Of a stretch of 64,000 nucleotides of DNA, positions 28,760 to 37,753 are shown in pieces. Source of the stretch: Pseudomonas izuensis (GTDB lineage Bacteria; Pseudomonadota; Gammaproteobacteria; Pseudomonadales; Pseudomonadaceae); the NCBI RefSeq assembly GCF_009861505.1, contig NZ_WTFT01000004.1, forward strand, positions 62,001 to 126,000, in the 5' to 3' direction. The position numbers and the translations under genes are program-made. The notes beneath the pieces were generated by a model. The model saw nothing but the letters and a program-made list of their open reading frames with translations. It was not told where the DNA came from and did no database searches. How positions within the stretch are numbered: position 1 is the first letter of the stretch; each line of letters opens with the position of its first letter.

Positions 28760-30193
28760 ATGCTGCGCAAACTCTCACTGGCCGTTGCCGTGTCTTGTGC
28801 GTCCAATGGAATGGCCTGGGCAGCAGAAGCGCCCTTATCGACCAAAACCGACCTGGTCAGCGTCTACCAGGAAGCGGTGGACAATAACGCCGACCTGGCC
28901 GCCGCCGTTGCCCAATACGGCGCCCAGAAAGAAGTCGTGCCCCAGGCCCGTGCCGGGTTGCTGCCCAATCTGTCCGGTGGTGCCAATGTAGCCAGTGTGC
29001 GCACTGCGGTCGACCAGCCTTCGCTGACCACCAACCGTGATGCCCATTCGTATCAGGCGACTCTGGCCCAGCCACTGTTCCGCGCCGACCGCTGGTTCCA
29101 GTTCCAGGCGGCCAAGGATGTGAATGAACAGGCGGCCCTGCAACTCTCGGCCACCGAGCAGAACCTGATCCTGCAAACCGCCAACAGCTATTTCAACGTG
29201 CTGCGCAGCCAGGACAACCTGGCCTCGACCAAGGCCGAGGAAGCTGCGTTCAAGCGCCAGCTCGATCAGTCCAATGAACGCTTCGATGTCGGCCTCTCGG
29301 ACAAGACTGACGTACTGAACTCCCAGGCCAGCTACGACACCGCGCGGGCCAACCGCATCGTTGCGCAGCGTCAGGTGGATGATGCCTTCGAAGCCCTGGT
29401 CACCCTGACCAACCGGCGATACAACTCGATCCAGGGTATCAGCCACAATCTGCCGATCCTGCCGCCGGCGCCGAACGACGCCAAGGCCTGGGTCGAAACG
29501 GCTGCCAGGCAGAACCTCAATCTGTTGGCCAGCAACTACGCGGTCAGTGCTGCCGAGCAAACCCTCAAGCAGCGCAAGGCCGGCCACGCACCGACCCTCG
29601 ATGCGGTGGCGAAATACGAGAAAGGCGACAACGACGCACTGGGTTTCAGTAACCCGAACAACCTTCCCCAGGCGTATGGCGGCAACGTCGAGCAAACCAC
29701 CGTGGGCCTGCAACTGAGTATTCCGATCTACAGCGGCGGCCTGATCAATTCCCAGGTGCGTCAGTCGTACGCCCAACTGGACCAGACCGAGCAGCAACGC
29801 GAATCCCTGCGTCGGTCGATCGTGGAAAATACCCGCGACCTGCACCGCGCGGTGAACACTGACGTCGAGCAGGTGCAGGCGCGCAAACAATCGATCATTT
29901 CCAACCAGAGTGCGGTGGAAGCGACCGAAATCGGCTATCAGGTGGGGACACGAAACATCGTCGACGTGCTGGATGCGCAGCGTTCGCTGTACACCTCGGT
30001 GCGCGATTACAACAACACGCGCTACGACTACATCCTCGACAACCTGCGCCTGAAGCAGCAGGCCGGCACGTTGAATCCTGGCGATTTGCAGGACCTGGCA
30101 CGTTGGCTCAAGCCTGACTACAACCCGGACAAGGACTTCCTGCCACCGGACCTGGCCAAGGCGGCGGCTGAACAACTCAAAGCCAGACCCTAA
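28760..30193 (+). CDS. tolC: TolC family outer membrane channel protein
   Basis: 477 residues with a signal peptide (MLRKLSLAVAVSCASNGMAWA). Duplicated OEP repeats with heptad-rich helices (EQNLILQTANSYFNVLRSQ in the first half, QQRESLRRSIVENTRDLHRA in the second). Forms the trimeric channel-tunnel used by type I secretion and RND efflux. Closest in type to E. coli TolC rather than OprM, as it lacks a lipobox. Alone on its strand between thiC and two REPINs, so not paired with its own pump. Confidence 0.92.
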   Translation: MLRKLSLAVAVSCASNGMAWAAEAPLSTKTDLVSVYQEAVDNNADLAAAVAQYGAQKEVVPQARAGLLPNLSGGANVASVRTAVDQPSLTTNRDAHSYQATLAQPLFRADRWFQFQAAKDVNEQAALQLSATEQNLILQTANSYFNVLRSQDNLASTKAEEAAFKRQLDQSNERFDVGLSDKTDVLNSQASYDTARANRIVAQRQVDDAFEALVTLTNRRYNSIQGISHNLPILPPAPNDAKAWVETAARQNLNLLASNYAVSAAEQTLKQRKAGHAPTLDAVAKYEKGDNDALGFSNPNNLPQAYGGNVEQTTVGLQLSIPIYSGGLINSQVRQSYAQLDQTEQQRESLRRSIVENTRDLHRAVNTDVEQVQARKQSIISNQSAVEATEIGYQVGTRNIVDVLDAQRSLYTSVRDYNNTRYDYILDNLRLKQQAGTLNPGDLQDLARWLKPDYNPDKDFLPPDLAKAAAEQLKARP

Positions 30194-30200
30194 AAGAACC

Positions 30201-30267
30201 TGTAGGAGCAAAGCTTGCTCGCGATGGCGTCCTTGAGATCGCTATCGCGAGCAAGCTTTGCTCCTAT
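30201..30267. repeat. REPIN downstream of tolC, first of two
   Basis: TGTAGGAGCAAAGCTTGCTCGCGATGGCG with a nearly perfect inverted partner ending at 30267. Core is GAGCAAAGCTTGCTCGCGA. Confidence 0.85.
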
Positions 30268-30310
30268 GGGATTTGCGTACACCGCATTGTCGAGGCTTGA
30301 TGCAAAACCC

Positions 30311-30376
30311 GTGGGAGCAAGGCTTGCCCGCGATGGCGTCCTCGAGGTCGCCATCGCGAGCAAGCTTTGCTCCCAC
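30311..30376. repeat. REPIN downstream of tolC, second of two (hybrid arms)
   Basis: Left arm GTGGGAGCAAGGCTTGCCCG, right arm reads CGCGAGCAAGCTTTGCTCCC. The arms belong to two subtypes (GGCTTGCCCGC versus AAGCTTGCTCGC), so the pair looks recombined with its neighbour at 30201. Confidence 0.8.
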
Positions 30377-30380
30377 AGGG

Positions 30381-31658
30381 TTAACGGTCGATCAAGCGTC
30401 CCAACCCGTCCAGCAATCGCTGCAATGCGCCCTGATTGGTGCACATGACCTTCAGCCCGGCCTCCGCCATGCGCTGCGCATCCCGCGGCAACTCAAACAG
30501 GCGCTGCACCGCCAACGCAAGGCCTTCTGCATCTTCCACTTCCTGCAACGCCCCGGCGCTGCGTAGCTGCCCGGCGATTTCGAGGAAGTTGAACAGGTGC
30601 GGACCACTGAGTACCGGTTTGGCCAGTGCCGCTGGTTCCAGCAGGTTATGCCCGCCATTGGGTACCAGACTGCCGCCGACGAACGCGCTGTCGGCCAGGG
30701 CGTAGAGGAACAGCAACTCGCCCATGGTGTCGCCCAGCAGCACTGAAGTGGCGGCGCTGACCGGTTCGCCGCTGGAGCGACGGACCGTGGCAAAACCCTG
30801 CTGCCGGCACAGTTCGAACACCGGATTGAAACGTTCTGGATGGCGCGGCACCAGAATCAGCAAGGTATCGGGATGGCTCGCCAGCAACCGGCGATGGGCC
30901 GCGAGTACCACCTCGTCTTCGCCCTCATGGGTACTGGCGGCGATCCACACCGGGCGATCCTGCGCCTGCCATTGTCCACGCAACTCGGCGGCACGCTGCA
31001 ACAGTTGCGGGTCGATGGTCAGGTCGAACTTGATCGAGCCGGTGACCTCGACGGTTTCATCCCGCGCGCCCAACTCACGAAAACGCAGGGCTTCAGCCTC
31101 GGTCTGCACCGCAAACAGGCTCATCTCCGCGAGCATCGGTCCGGTCAGTTTACCAAAGCGTCCATAGCCCCTGGCCGAGCGTTCGGACAGGCGTGCATTG
31201 GCCAGGGCCACGGGAATTCCGCGTTTGGCGCATTGATGGATATGGTTGGGCCACAGTTCGGTTTCCATGATCACCGCCAGTGTTGGCCGGACCCGATCAA
31301 GAAAACGCTTTGCCGCGCACGGCAAGTCATAGGGCAGGTAGCAGTGTTGGATGCGCGGCTCATTGGCGAACAATGCCTGGATACGCTCGGACCCGGTCGG
31401 CGTCATGCAGGTCACGGTGATCGGAAGCGCCGGATAACGTTGCAGCAGGGCGCGAATCATCGGCGCGGCTGCAATGCTTTCGCCTACCGACACCGCGTGC
31501 ACCCAGATACCACCGGGCTTCATCGCCGGCATCCCGTAGGAGAAGCGCTCGCCGATGCGTTTGGCATAAGCCGGCGCCTTGCGCGCCCGCAACCACAGCC
31601 GAATCGCCACCAATGGCAGCCCCAGGTAAAACAGCGCGGTGTAGAGAGTTCTATTCAT
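30381..31658 (-). CDS. waaA: Kdo (3-deoxy-D-manno-octulosonic acid) transferase
   Basis: 425 residues from the ATG at 31658 (MNRTLYTALFYLGLPLVAIR). GT30 family: N-terminal membrane anchor, then IWVHAVSVGES (the Glu is the expected base) and PNGGHNLLEPAAL in the donor-binding half. Adds Kdo to lipid IVA, the first core sugar step. Its ATG lies inside the last codons of the lysR gene (8-base overlap), so translation may be coupled to the regulator. Confidence 0.95.
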   Translation of the reverse strand: MNRTLYTALFYLGLPLVAIRLWLRARKAPAYAKRIGERFSYGMPAMKPGGIWVHAVSVGESIAAAPMIRALLQRYPALPITVTCMTPTGSERIQALFANEPRIQHCYLPYDLPCAAKRFLDRVRPTLAVIMETELWPNHIHQCAKRGIPVALANARLSERSARGYGRFGKLTGPMLAEMSLFAVQTEAEALRFRELGARDETVEVTGSIKFDLTIDPQLLQRAAELRGQWQAQDRPVWIAASTHEGEDEVVLAAHRRLLASHPDTLLILVPRHPERFNPVFELCRQQGFATVRRSSGEPVSAATSVLLGDTMGELLFLYALADSAFVGGSLVPNGGHNLLEPAALAKPVLSGPHLFNFLEIAGQLRSAGALQEVEDAEGLALAVQRLFELPRDAQRMAEAGLKVMCTNQGALQRLLDGLGRLIDR

Positions 31659-32571
31659 GGCGGCGGAGTTTATCGGTTTTTTCGCCGATCGCCTGCAAGT
31701 GCACGGCAAAACGTTCCGCCAGCCAGCGCGCCGCCGGCCCCAATGGCTCATCGCGCCGCCAGACCAGCTCTACCACCAGGGCCGGCGGCGTCCATTCGCT
31801 GCTCAGTTCGACCATTTGGCCGTGATAGGTCGGGTACTGCACCACATGCCGCGGCAGCCAGGCCCAACCGAGACCGCGCACCAGCCATTCAGCCATCACG
31901 TAAAAACTGTCGGCTCGCCAGACTTGCGGGCTGGCCGGCTCGCTGCCGGGGTACACGCTGGACTGGGTCGACATCAGCAATTGACGATGCTGCGCCAGTT
32001 GCTGGCAATCGACCTGCGTCTGTCTGGCCAACGGATGGCCGATTCCGCACACGGTGACCATTTCCACACTGCCGAGTACGCGCCTTTCCAGCGCTTCGGG
32101 GATCTGGTCATGGAAGAACAGCAAGCCCAGATCGGCACGGCGCTCCACCAATTTACGCGCGACCTCACCTTGGGCGGCACTGGTCAATTGCACTTCAAGG
32201 CTGGGAAAGCGTTCGGCCAGCGCCTCGAAGCTTTCGATGATCGGTTGATAAGGCATCGCCTCATCCTGAGCCAGGCGCAGGCGAGCCTCCTGGCCACGCA
32301 TCATCGCCAACGCCCGACCATTAAGGCGCTCGCACTGGCGCAACACTTCCCGCGCCTCTTCCAGCAAGGCATTGCCGGCTTCGGTGAGTTTCGGCTGACG
32401 GCCGCTACTGCGGTCGAACAGGCTCACGCCCAGGTCTTCCTCCAGCAGTGCAATCGCACTGCTGACCGCCGATTGCGCCTTGCGCTGGTCCCGTGCCACG
32501 GCGGAAAACGAGCGTTGTTCCGCGACACTGACAAACAAACGCAACTGCTCCAGATTCCATTGCATGTTCAT
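31651..32571 (-). CDS. LysR-family transcriptional regulator
   Basis: 306 residues. N-terminal winged helix (LEQLRLFVSVAEQRSFSAVARDQRKAQSAVSSAI, residues about 7-40) and a periplasmic-binding-like effector domain (about 90-295). Starts 102 bases from a divergent SMR efflux gene, the classical layout for a LysR regulator and its target, while its 3' end overlaps waaA. Effector unknown. An alternative start two codons in (MQWNLEQ) is equally plausible. Confidence 0.9.
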   Translation of the reverse strand: MNMQWNLEQLRLFVSVAEQRSFSAVARDQRKAQSAVSSAIALLEEDLGVSLFDRSSGRQPKLTEAGNALLEEAREVLRQCERLNGRALAMMRGQEARLRLAQDEAMPYQPIIESFEALAERFPSLEVQLTSAAQGEVARKLVERRADLGLLFFHDQIPEALERRVLGSVEMVTVCGIGHPLARQTQVDCQQLAQHRQLLMSTQSSVYPGSEPASPQVWRADSFYVMAEWLVRGLGWAWLPRHVVQYPTYHGQMVELSSEWTPPALVVELVWRRDEPLGPAARWLAERFAVHLQAIGEKTDKLRRHE

Positions 32572-32673
32572 GGCTCAACCCATCTTCCTGGCAGATAGGT
32601 AATGACTTTACCGCATCTGGAGAATCACTAGAATGCCGACCTCAGAGAGCAACACTTCATAGAGGATTGACCC

Positions 32674-33006
32674 ATGACCGCTTACTACTACCTGGCCATA
32701 GCCATCTGCGCCGAAGTGATTGCCACTGTTTCGATGAAAGCGGTCAAAGGCCTGAGCACCCCGCTGCCACTGCTATTGGTCATTGTCGGTTACGGCATTG
32801 CCTTCTGGATGCTGACCCTGGTGGTGCGCAGCGTGCCGGTGGGCGTGGCTTACGCTGTCTGGGCGGGCATGGGGATCGTGATGGTCAGCGTTGCAGCGCT
32901 GTTTATCTACGGGCAGAAGCTGGATGTGCCGGCGATGATGGGGATGGCGTTGATTGTGCTCGGGGTTGTCGTCATCCAGCTCTTCTCCAAAACTGCAGGA
33001 CATTAA
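32674..33006 (+). CDS. Small multidrug resistance (SMR) family transporter
   Basis: 110 residues, four membrane helices. Glu14 in AICAEVIATVSMKA is the essential proton/drug-binding carboxylate of EmrE-like proteins, and VWAGMGIVMV is the helix-3 signature. Exports cationic toxic compounds or polyamine/guanidinium-type substrates as a dual-topology dimer. Paired with the divergent LysR regulator. EmrE/QacE-type drug pump versus Gdx guanidinium exporter: the WAGMG form favours the EmrE type. Confidence 0.92.
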   Translation: MTAYYYLAIAICAEVIATVSMKAVKGLSTPLPLLLVIVGYGIAFWMLTLVVRSVPVGVAYAVWAGMGIVMVSVAALFIYGQKLDVPAMMGMALIVLGVVVIQLFSKTAGH

Positions 33007-33023
33007 GAACCGAACCGCCATTC

Positions 33024-33116
33024 CCTGTGGGAGCGAGCCTGCTCGCGATAGCGGTGTGTCAGCAACATTGATATCACCTGATACGCCTCCTTCGCGAGCA
33101 GGCTCGCTCCCACAGG
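33024..33116. repeat. REPIN (CCTGTGGGAGCGAGCCTGCTCGCGATAGCGG class)
   Basis: Inverted REP pair flanking a linker that reads GTGTGTCAGCAACATTGATA; a related linker (GTGACAGTCAACATAAATGT) recurs in the REPIN at 57563, so the element is copied as a unit. Confidence 0.88.
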
Positions 33117-33182
33117 TACAACAGCCTCTCCAATCTTTGAGCCTGTATACTGCGCCCTCGTCTTGAACACTGAGGTCGCTGC

Positions 33183-34358
33183 ATGCCATCCGTTATTTCC
33201 ACCGACGTTTTGATTGTCGGCGCTGGTGTCGCCGGCCTCTGGCTGAATGCGCGCCTGCGCCGCCAAGGCTTTTCGACTGTTTTGGTGGAAAGCGCCAGCC
33301 TCGGCGGCGGCCAGAGCGTGAAGTCCCAGGGTATCATCCACGGCGGTGCGAAATACGCACTGCACGGCGCCCTGACCGGCGCTTCGGAAGCCATCGCCGA
33401 CATGCCGCGCCGCTGGCGTGAGGCCCTGGCCGGGGAAGGCGAGCTGGACTTGTCCGGTGTGCGCTTGCTGTCCGAAGCCCATTACCTTTGGTCCCCGGGC
33501 ACAATCGCCGGCAACCTCACCAGTTTCTTCGCCAGCAAAGCCGTGCGCGGTCGCGTCGATCAGGTCAAGGGCGACCAACTGCCGCCAGCGCTGCAAGACA
33601 AGCGCTTCAAGGGCAAGGTCTATCGCCTGGCAGAACTGGTGATCGACGTACCGAGCCTGATCCAGCGCCTGGCCGACCTGGCGGGTGACGGCTTGCTCGC
33701 CGGGCAGAGGATCGAACCGCTACTGGACGGTGGCGTGCTGGTCGGCCTCAAGGTGGACGACCGCGAGATCCGTGCCCAACGCATCGTCTTGAGCGCAGGC
33801 GCCGGGACGGCGACACTGCTCGAAGCACTGGGCCTGAGCCAGCCGGCCATGCAACGCCGCCCGCTGCATATGATTATCGCCAAGGGCCCGAGTCTCAAAC
33901 CGCTGTACGCCCACTGCCTGGGCGGCGGCACCAAACCGCGCATTACCGTGACCACCCACCCGGCCGCCGACGGCCAGTGGGTCTGGTATCTGGGTGGCGA
34001 TATCGCCGAAACCGAAGGCGTTGCCCGTGAGCCCGCCGAGCAAATCGCCACCGCGCAGAAAGAACTTGGCCAATTGTTGCCGTGGATCGACCTGAGCACC
34101 GTGCAATGGGCGACCTTGCGCGTGGACCGCGCCGAACCGCTGCAATCAGGGCTTACCCGTCCCGACAACGCATTCCTGGCCGAGGAAGGTCGGTTGCTGG
34201 TGGGCTGGCCAACCAAACTGGCATTGGCCCCTGACTTTGCCGACCGGGTAATCGCCAGCCTGGCCCGCGATGGCATCCAACCCGGCCCGGCAGTGGCATT
34301 GCCACCCCTGCCAAAACCGCCGATGGGCGTCCCTGCCTGGGAGCAACTGCTGCCATGA
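33183..34358 (+). CDS. FAD-dependent oxidoreductase (D-amino acid oxidase-like)
   Basis: 391 residues. Dinucleotide-binding motif VLIVGAGVAGLWLNARL at the N-terminus, then GGGQSVKSQGIIHGG, which fits the FAD-binding turn of the DAO fold, and a C-terminal RVDRAEPLQSGLTRPDNAF. No substrate can be assigned. Its stop overlaps the start of the aldo-keto reductase gene by 4 bases (ATGA), so the two are coupled. Confidence 0.82.
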   Translation: MPSVISTDVLIVGAGVAGLWLNARLRRQGFSTVLVESASLGGGQSVKSQGIIHGGAKYALHGALTGASEAIADMPRRWREALAGEGELDLSGVRLLSEAHYLWSPGTIAGNLTSFFASKAVRGRVDQVKGDQLPPALQDKRFKGKVYRLAELVIDVPSLIQRLADLAGDGLLAGQRIEPLLDGGVLVGLKVDDREIRAQRIVLSAGAGTATLLEALGLSQPAMQRRPLHMIIAKGPSLKPLYAHCLGGGTKPRITVTTHPAADGQWVWYLGGDIAETEGVAREPAEQIATAQKELGQLLPWIDLSTVQWATLRVDRAEPLQSGLTRPDNAFLAEEGRLLVGWPTKLALAPDFADRVIASLARDGIQPGPAVALPPLPKPPMGVPAWEQLLP

Positions 34359-35167
34359 GCCAGCCCACGCTGCACGACCTGCATCGCCCCCTGGGCAGCA
34401 CCGGCCTGATGGTATCTCCCCTGGGCCTGGGCACGGTCAAACTCGGCCGTGATCAAGGGGTGAAATACCCTAATGGCTTCAAGATCCCCGACGATGATGA
34501 AGCCCGAATGCTGCTCAAGCTCACGCGCGACCTGGGCATCAACCTGATCGACACTGCTCCGGCCTATGGTCGCAGCGAAGAACGCCTCGGCCCATTGCTG
34601 CGCGGACAGCGCCAGGATTGGGTGATTGTCAGCAAGGTCGGCGAAGAGTTTGCCGATGGTCAGTCTCGCCACGATTTCACGGCGGCGCACACCCGACTGT
34701 CAGTTGAACGCAGCCTGCAACGCCTGGAAACGGACTTCATCGATCTGGTGCTGGTGCACTCCGATGGCAACGATCTGGCGATCCTCAATGACTGCGAGGT
34801 CTATGCGACCCTCGCCACGCTCAAGGCCGAAGGCAAGATTCGCGGCTTCGGTTTTTCCGGAAAAACCGTCGAAGGCGGCTTGAAGGCTCTGGAACAGGGT
34901 GATTGCGCAATGGTCACCTACAATCTGAACGAACAGACCGAAAAGCCCGTCATTGACTATGCTGCTGCTCACGGCAAAGCCATTCTGGTGAAGAAAGCCC
35001 TCGCCAGCGGTCATGTGTGCCTCAGTCCGGGGGTGGACCCGGTGCGCGCCAGTTTCGAGCTGTTGTTCGAACACCCGGGTGTTGCCAGTGCGATTATCGG
35101 GACCATCAATCCGCTGCACCTCGCCCACAATGTCGCGACCGTTGTCCAGGTCCTACGTAGCAACTGA
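34355..35167 (+). CDS. Aldo/keto reductase
   Basis: 270 residues. The tetrad is visible: Asp and Tyr in NLIDTAPAYGRSEERLG, Lys in IVSKVGEEF and His in LVLVHSDGND; the fold ends with the NADPH-binding region around GVASAIIGTINP. A cytosolic NADPH-dependent carbonyl reductase of unknown substrate, translationally coupled to the FAD oxidoreductase before it. From memory the pair is conserved in P. aeruginosa (PA4991-PA4992). Confidence 0.88.
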   Translation: MSQPTLHDLHRPLGSTGLMVSPLGLGTVKLGRDQGVKYPNGFKIPDDDEARMLLKLTRDLGINLIDTAPAYGRSEERLGPLLRGQRQDWVIVSKVGEEFADGQSRHDFTAAHTRLSVERSLQRLETDFIDLVLVHSDGNDLAILNDCEVYATLATLKAEGKIRGFGFSGKTVEGGLKALEQGDCAMVTYNLNEQTEKPVIDYAAAHGKAILVKKALASGHVCLSPGVDPVRASFELLFEHPGVASAIIGTINPLHLAHNVATVVQVLRSN

Positions 35168-35200
35168 TGCCGCCTCACGCGGCCTTAAGCAGGAGCCGAC

Positions 35201-36169
35201 ATGCCGCGAACGCTCATAAGAAAGAACCCGAGCAACTTCAAGACCCTGCCGTTATTTGTCGAAGCGACTCCCGAAGGCCTGAGTTATCAAAGCGTCGGGA
35301 GGCCACTCAATTTCTCCCAGATCCTGCAACGACGCCGTCCGGTAACAGTCGCCGACACCGAGCGGTTCGCCCTGGAGCTGGCCAACCTCGGGGTGTCGGT
35401 GCGCCTGACGCTGCATTGGCAGAACCGCGATTACTGGGTGTTGGTGCGCCAGCGCCGGCAAGACCGTGGCGACGTGGTGCTCAAGTTGATCTCCGGCTAT
35501 GTGCCGGCCCATGAACTGAACCTGCCGCTGCACACGGCGATTCAGGAGATCGCCGAGGAATGCCTGCTGGAAACCCCGGAGGGCTGGCTCGGTGGACGCT
35601 TCCACGACACCTGGTTACCGGCCCCTTACTCGTCGGCCCTGCACTACCGTGAAGCCCTGCCGTTTCGCCTTACGTCACTGTCCGGCTCGGCGCGGCCGGT
35701 GCGTTGCGCCAAACTGCCGCTGATCGAACGGCCACGGGCTTATGTGCACCTGCCGACGGCGTCATTGCAGCTGATCTATGATTTGCGTCTGGACGTGCCC
35801 AAGGAAGCCAAATCCCTGAGCCTGTTTCATGTCGATGAACGCCTGGAGGGCGATCAACTGGTGGCCCGCCTGGATCGCAAGCGCCCCGATCTGTACCTGA
35901 TGCCCTTGCAGGATGGTCATCCTTTGGCCGAGCTCTACACCCTGAAAAAGGATCAACTGTACCCGGCAAGCACGCGGGGACTGTACCTGGCCGAAAGTTT
36001 TGCCCGGCAAGAGGGGTGGCTGGTGAAGGATGAACGGATTCGCTGGAAGGATTGGGTGAGGCAGCAGGGTTTGACCCCGCCGGGAAAGGATTCGGGCCTG
36101 GCGCTGCTACGCGGGAAAGCGAGGCAGCTGCTGAAGAAGATTGTGCCGCGTAAGAAGGTCAGCTCCTGA
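35201..36169 (+). CDS. Conserved Pseudomonas protein of unknown function with a Nudix-like segment
   Basis: 322 residues, no signal peptide or membrane helix, rich in Arg/Leu. Residues about 95-130 read GYVPAHELNLPLHT then AIQEIAEECLLE, which resembles a Nudix box (G-x5-E, then QE-x2-EE) with a two-residue insertion, Arg replaced by Gln and the late Gly replaced by Leu. That suggests a Nudix fold that has lost or altered catalysis; it is an inference from pattern. Third gene after the oxidoreductase pair (33-base gap). Similar proteins are sometimes labelled 'metal ABC transporter ATPase', but I see no P-loop. Confidence 0.7.
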   Translation: MPRTLIRKNPSNFKTLPLFVEATPEGLSYQSVGRPLNFSQILQRRRPVTVADTERFALELANLGVSVRLTLHWQNRDYWVLVRQRRQDRGDVVLKLISGYVPAHELNLPLHTAIQEIAEECLLETPEGWLGGRFHDTWLPAPYSSALHYREALPFRLTSLSGSARPVRCAKLPLIERPRAYVHLPTASLQLIYDLRLDVPKEAKSLSLFHVDERLEGDQLVARLDRKRPDLYLMPLQDGHPLAELYTLKKDQLYPASTRGLYLAESFARQEGWLVKDERIRWKDWVRQQGLTPPGKDSGLALLRGKARQLLKKIVPRKKVSS

Positions 36170-36189
36170 AGGTGTACACATAACCCATT

Positions 36190-36216
36190 GTAGGAGCTGG
36201 CTTGCCAGCCCCTACA
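36190..36216. repeat. Single REP-type hairpin
   Basis: TGTAGGAGCTGGCTTGCCAG followed by CCCCTACA folds as one hairpin between the convergent unknown gene and hldE; it is half of the GCTGGC-class REPIN seen at 21939. Confidence 0.75.
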
Positions 36217-36226
36217 GAGGGTTGTG

Positions 36227-37651
36227 TCATTCAGACTTGCGGATCTTCTCGACAATAGCGGTCGTAGAGCTGTTTTCCACCAGCCCCAACACTTTCACCG
36301 TCCCGCCATACGCCGTCACGATGTCCGCGCCGACCACCTGATCGATCCCGTAGTCCCCGCCCTTGACCAGTACATCCGGCTTGACCTCGCGCAGCAGGTT
36401 TTCCGGAGTGCCTTCCGGGAAGCTGATCACCCAGTCCACCGCGCCCAGGCCTGCCAGCACGGCCATCCGCCGGTCGACACTGTTGATCGGTCGACCCGGC
36501 CCTTTCAACCGGCTAACCGAAGCATCGTCATTGACCGCAACGATCAGCCGATCGCCCTGCGCGCGCGCCTGCTCGAGGTACGTCACGTGGCCGGCATGCA
36601 GGATGTCGAAACAGCCGTTGGTGAAGACGATCTTCTCGTTGTGCGCACGGGCATCGTCGACGGCCAGCAGCAGTTGTTCCAGGCCTAGCACTCCGCGCTC
36701 AGAACCTTCTTCGCGCTGAATGGCACGACGCAATTCCGGCGCGCTGATGGCCGCCGTACCGAGTTTGCCGACCACGATGCCTGCCGCCAGGTTGGCCAGA
36801 CCGACCGCGTGAGGCAATTCTTCGCCTGCGGCAATAGCCGCCGCCAGGGTGGAAATCACCGTGTCACCGGCACCGGTCACGTCAAACACTTCACGGGCAC
36901 GCGCCGGCAGGTGCAATGCCGGATGATCCGGACGCAGCAGGGTCATGCCGTGTTCGCCGCGGGTCACCAGCAACGCGCCGAGTTCCAGGTCATGCATCAA
37001 CTGCGCGCCCTTGCTCACCAGTTCGTGCTCGTCGGCGCAACCACCGACGATGGTTTCGAATTCGCTAAGGTTCGGCGTGATCAGGCTCGCACCGCGGTAG
37101 ATCGAAAAATCCTTGCCCTTGGGATCGGCCAATACCGGAATGCCACGGGCACGGGCGGCCTGGATCAACACCTGGTGATTTTTCAGCGCGCCTTTGCCGT
37201 AATCGGACAGCACCAGCACCTTGATGCCTTCCAGCAATTCGTCCACTTGCACGGACAATGCCAGGGCGTCGGTCGCGAACGGTTCTTCGAAGTCGATACG
37301 CAGCAGTTGCTGGTGACGGCTCATGACTCGCAGCTTGACGATGGTCGGCTGGTGCGCAACGCGCTGGAACAACGCCCGCACGCCGGCGCCCTTGAGACTG
37401 TTGGCCAGGCTGTCGGCGGCTTCATCGTCGCCGGTCACGCCGACCAGCGAGGCCGGCGCGCCGAGGGCGGCAATGTTCAACGCAACGTTGGCGGCACCGC
37501 CCGGGCGGTCCTCGATGTGATCGACCTTGACTACCGGTACCGGCGCCTCAGGGGAAATCCGTGAGGTACCACCATGCCAGTAACGGTCGAGCATGACATC
37601 GCCGACCACCAAGACAGGGGCTTGATCGAATCGCGGCATGGACAACTTCAT
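36227..37651 (-). CDS. hldE: Bifunctional heptose-7-phosphate kinase / heptose-1-phosphate adenylyltransferase
   Basis: 474 residues from the ATG at 37651 (MKLSMPRFDQAPVLVVGDVM). N-terminal ribokinase-like domain (GDVMLDRYWHG; DVTGAGDTVIS with the catalytic Asp) and C-terminal nucleotidyltransferase (FTNGCFDILHAGHVTYLEQA, the HxGH motif). Makes ADP-heptose for the LPS inner core, used by waaC and waaF in this same window. Confidence 0.97.
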   Translation of the reverse strand: MKLSMPRFDQAPVLVVGDVMLDRYWHGGTSRISPEAPVPVVKVDHIEDRPGGAANVALNIAALGAPASLVGVTGDDEAADSLANSLKGAGVRALFQRVAHQPTIVKLRVMSRHQQLLRIDFEEPFATDALALSVQVDELLEGIKVLVLSDYGKGALKNHQVLIQAARARGIPVLADPKGKDFSIYRGASLITPNLSEFETIVGGCADEHELVSKGAQLMHDLELGALLVTRGEHGMTLLRPDHPALHLPARAREVFDVTGAGDTVISTLAAAIAAGEELPHAVGLANLAAGIVVGKLGTAAISAPELRRAIQREEGSERGVLGLEQLLLAVDDARAHNEKIVFTNGCFDILHAGHVTYLEQARAQGDRLIVAVNDDASVSRLKGPGRPINSVDRRMAVLAGLGAVDWVISFPEGTPENLLREVKPDVLVKGGDYGIDQVVGADIVTAYGGTVKVLGLVENSSTTAIVEKIRKSE

Positions 37652-37753
37652 GGAGCAACCCACATACAAAATGAACAGGGGCGCGATATTAACACAGGGT
37701 AGGCCCCCGCTTGTGCGAGCGCTGCAACAGGATGATCCGGTGGGGTTTGTTGC

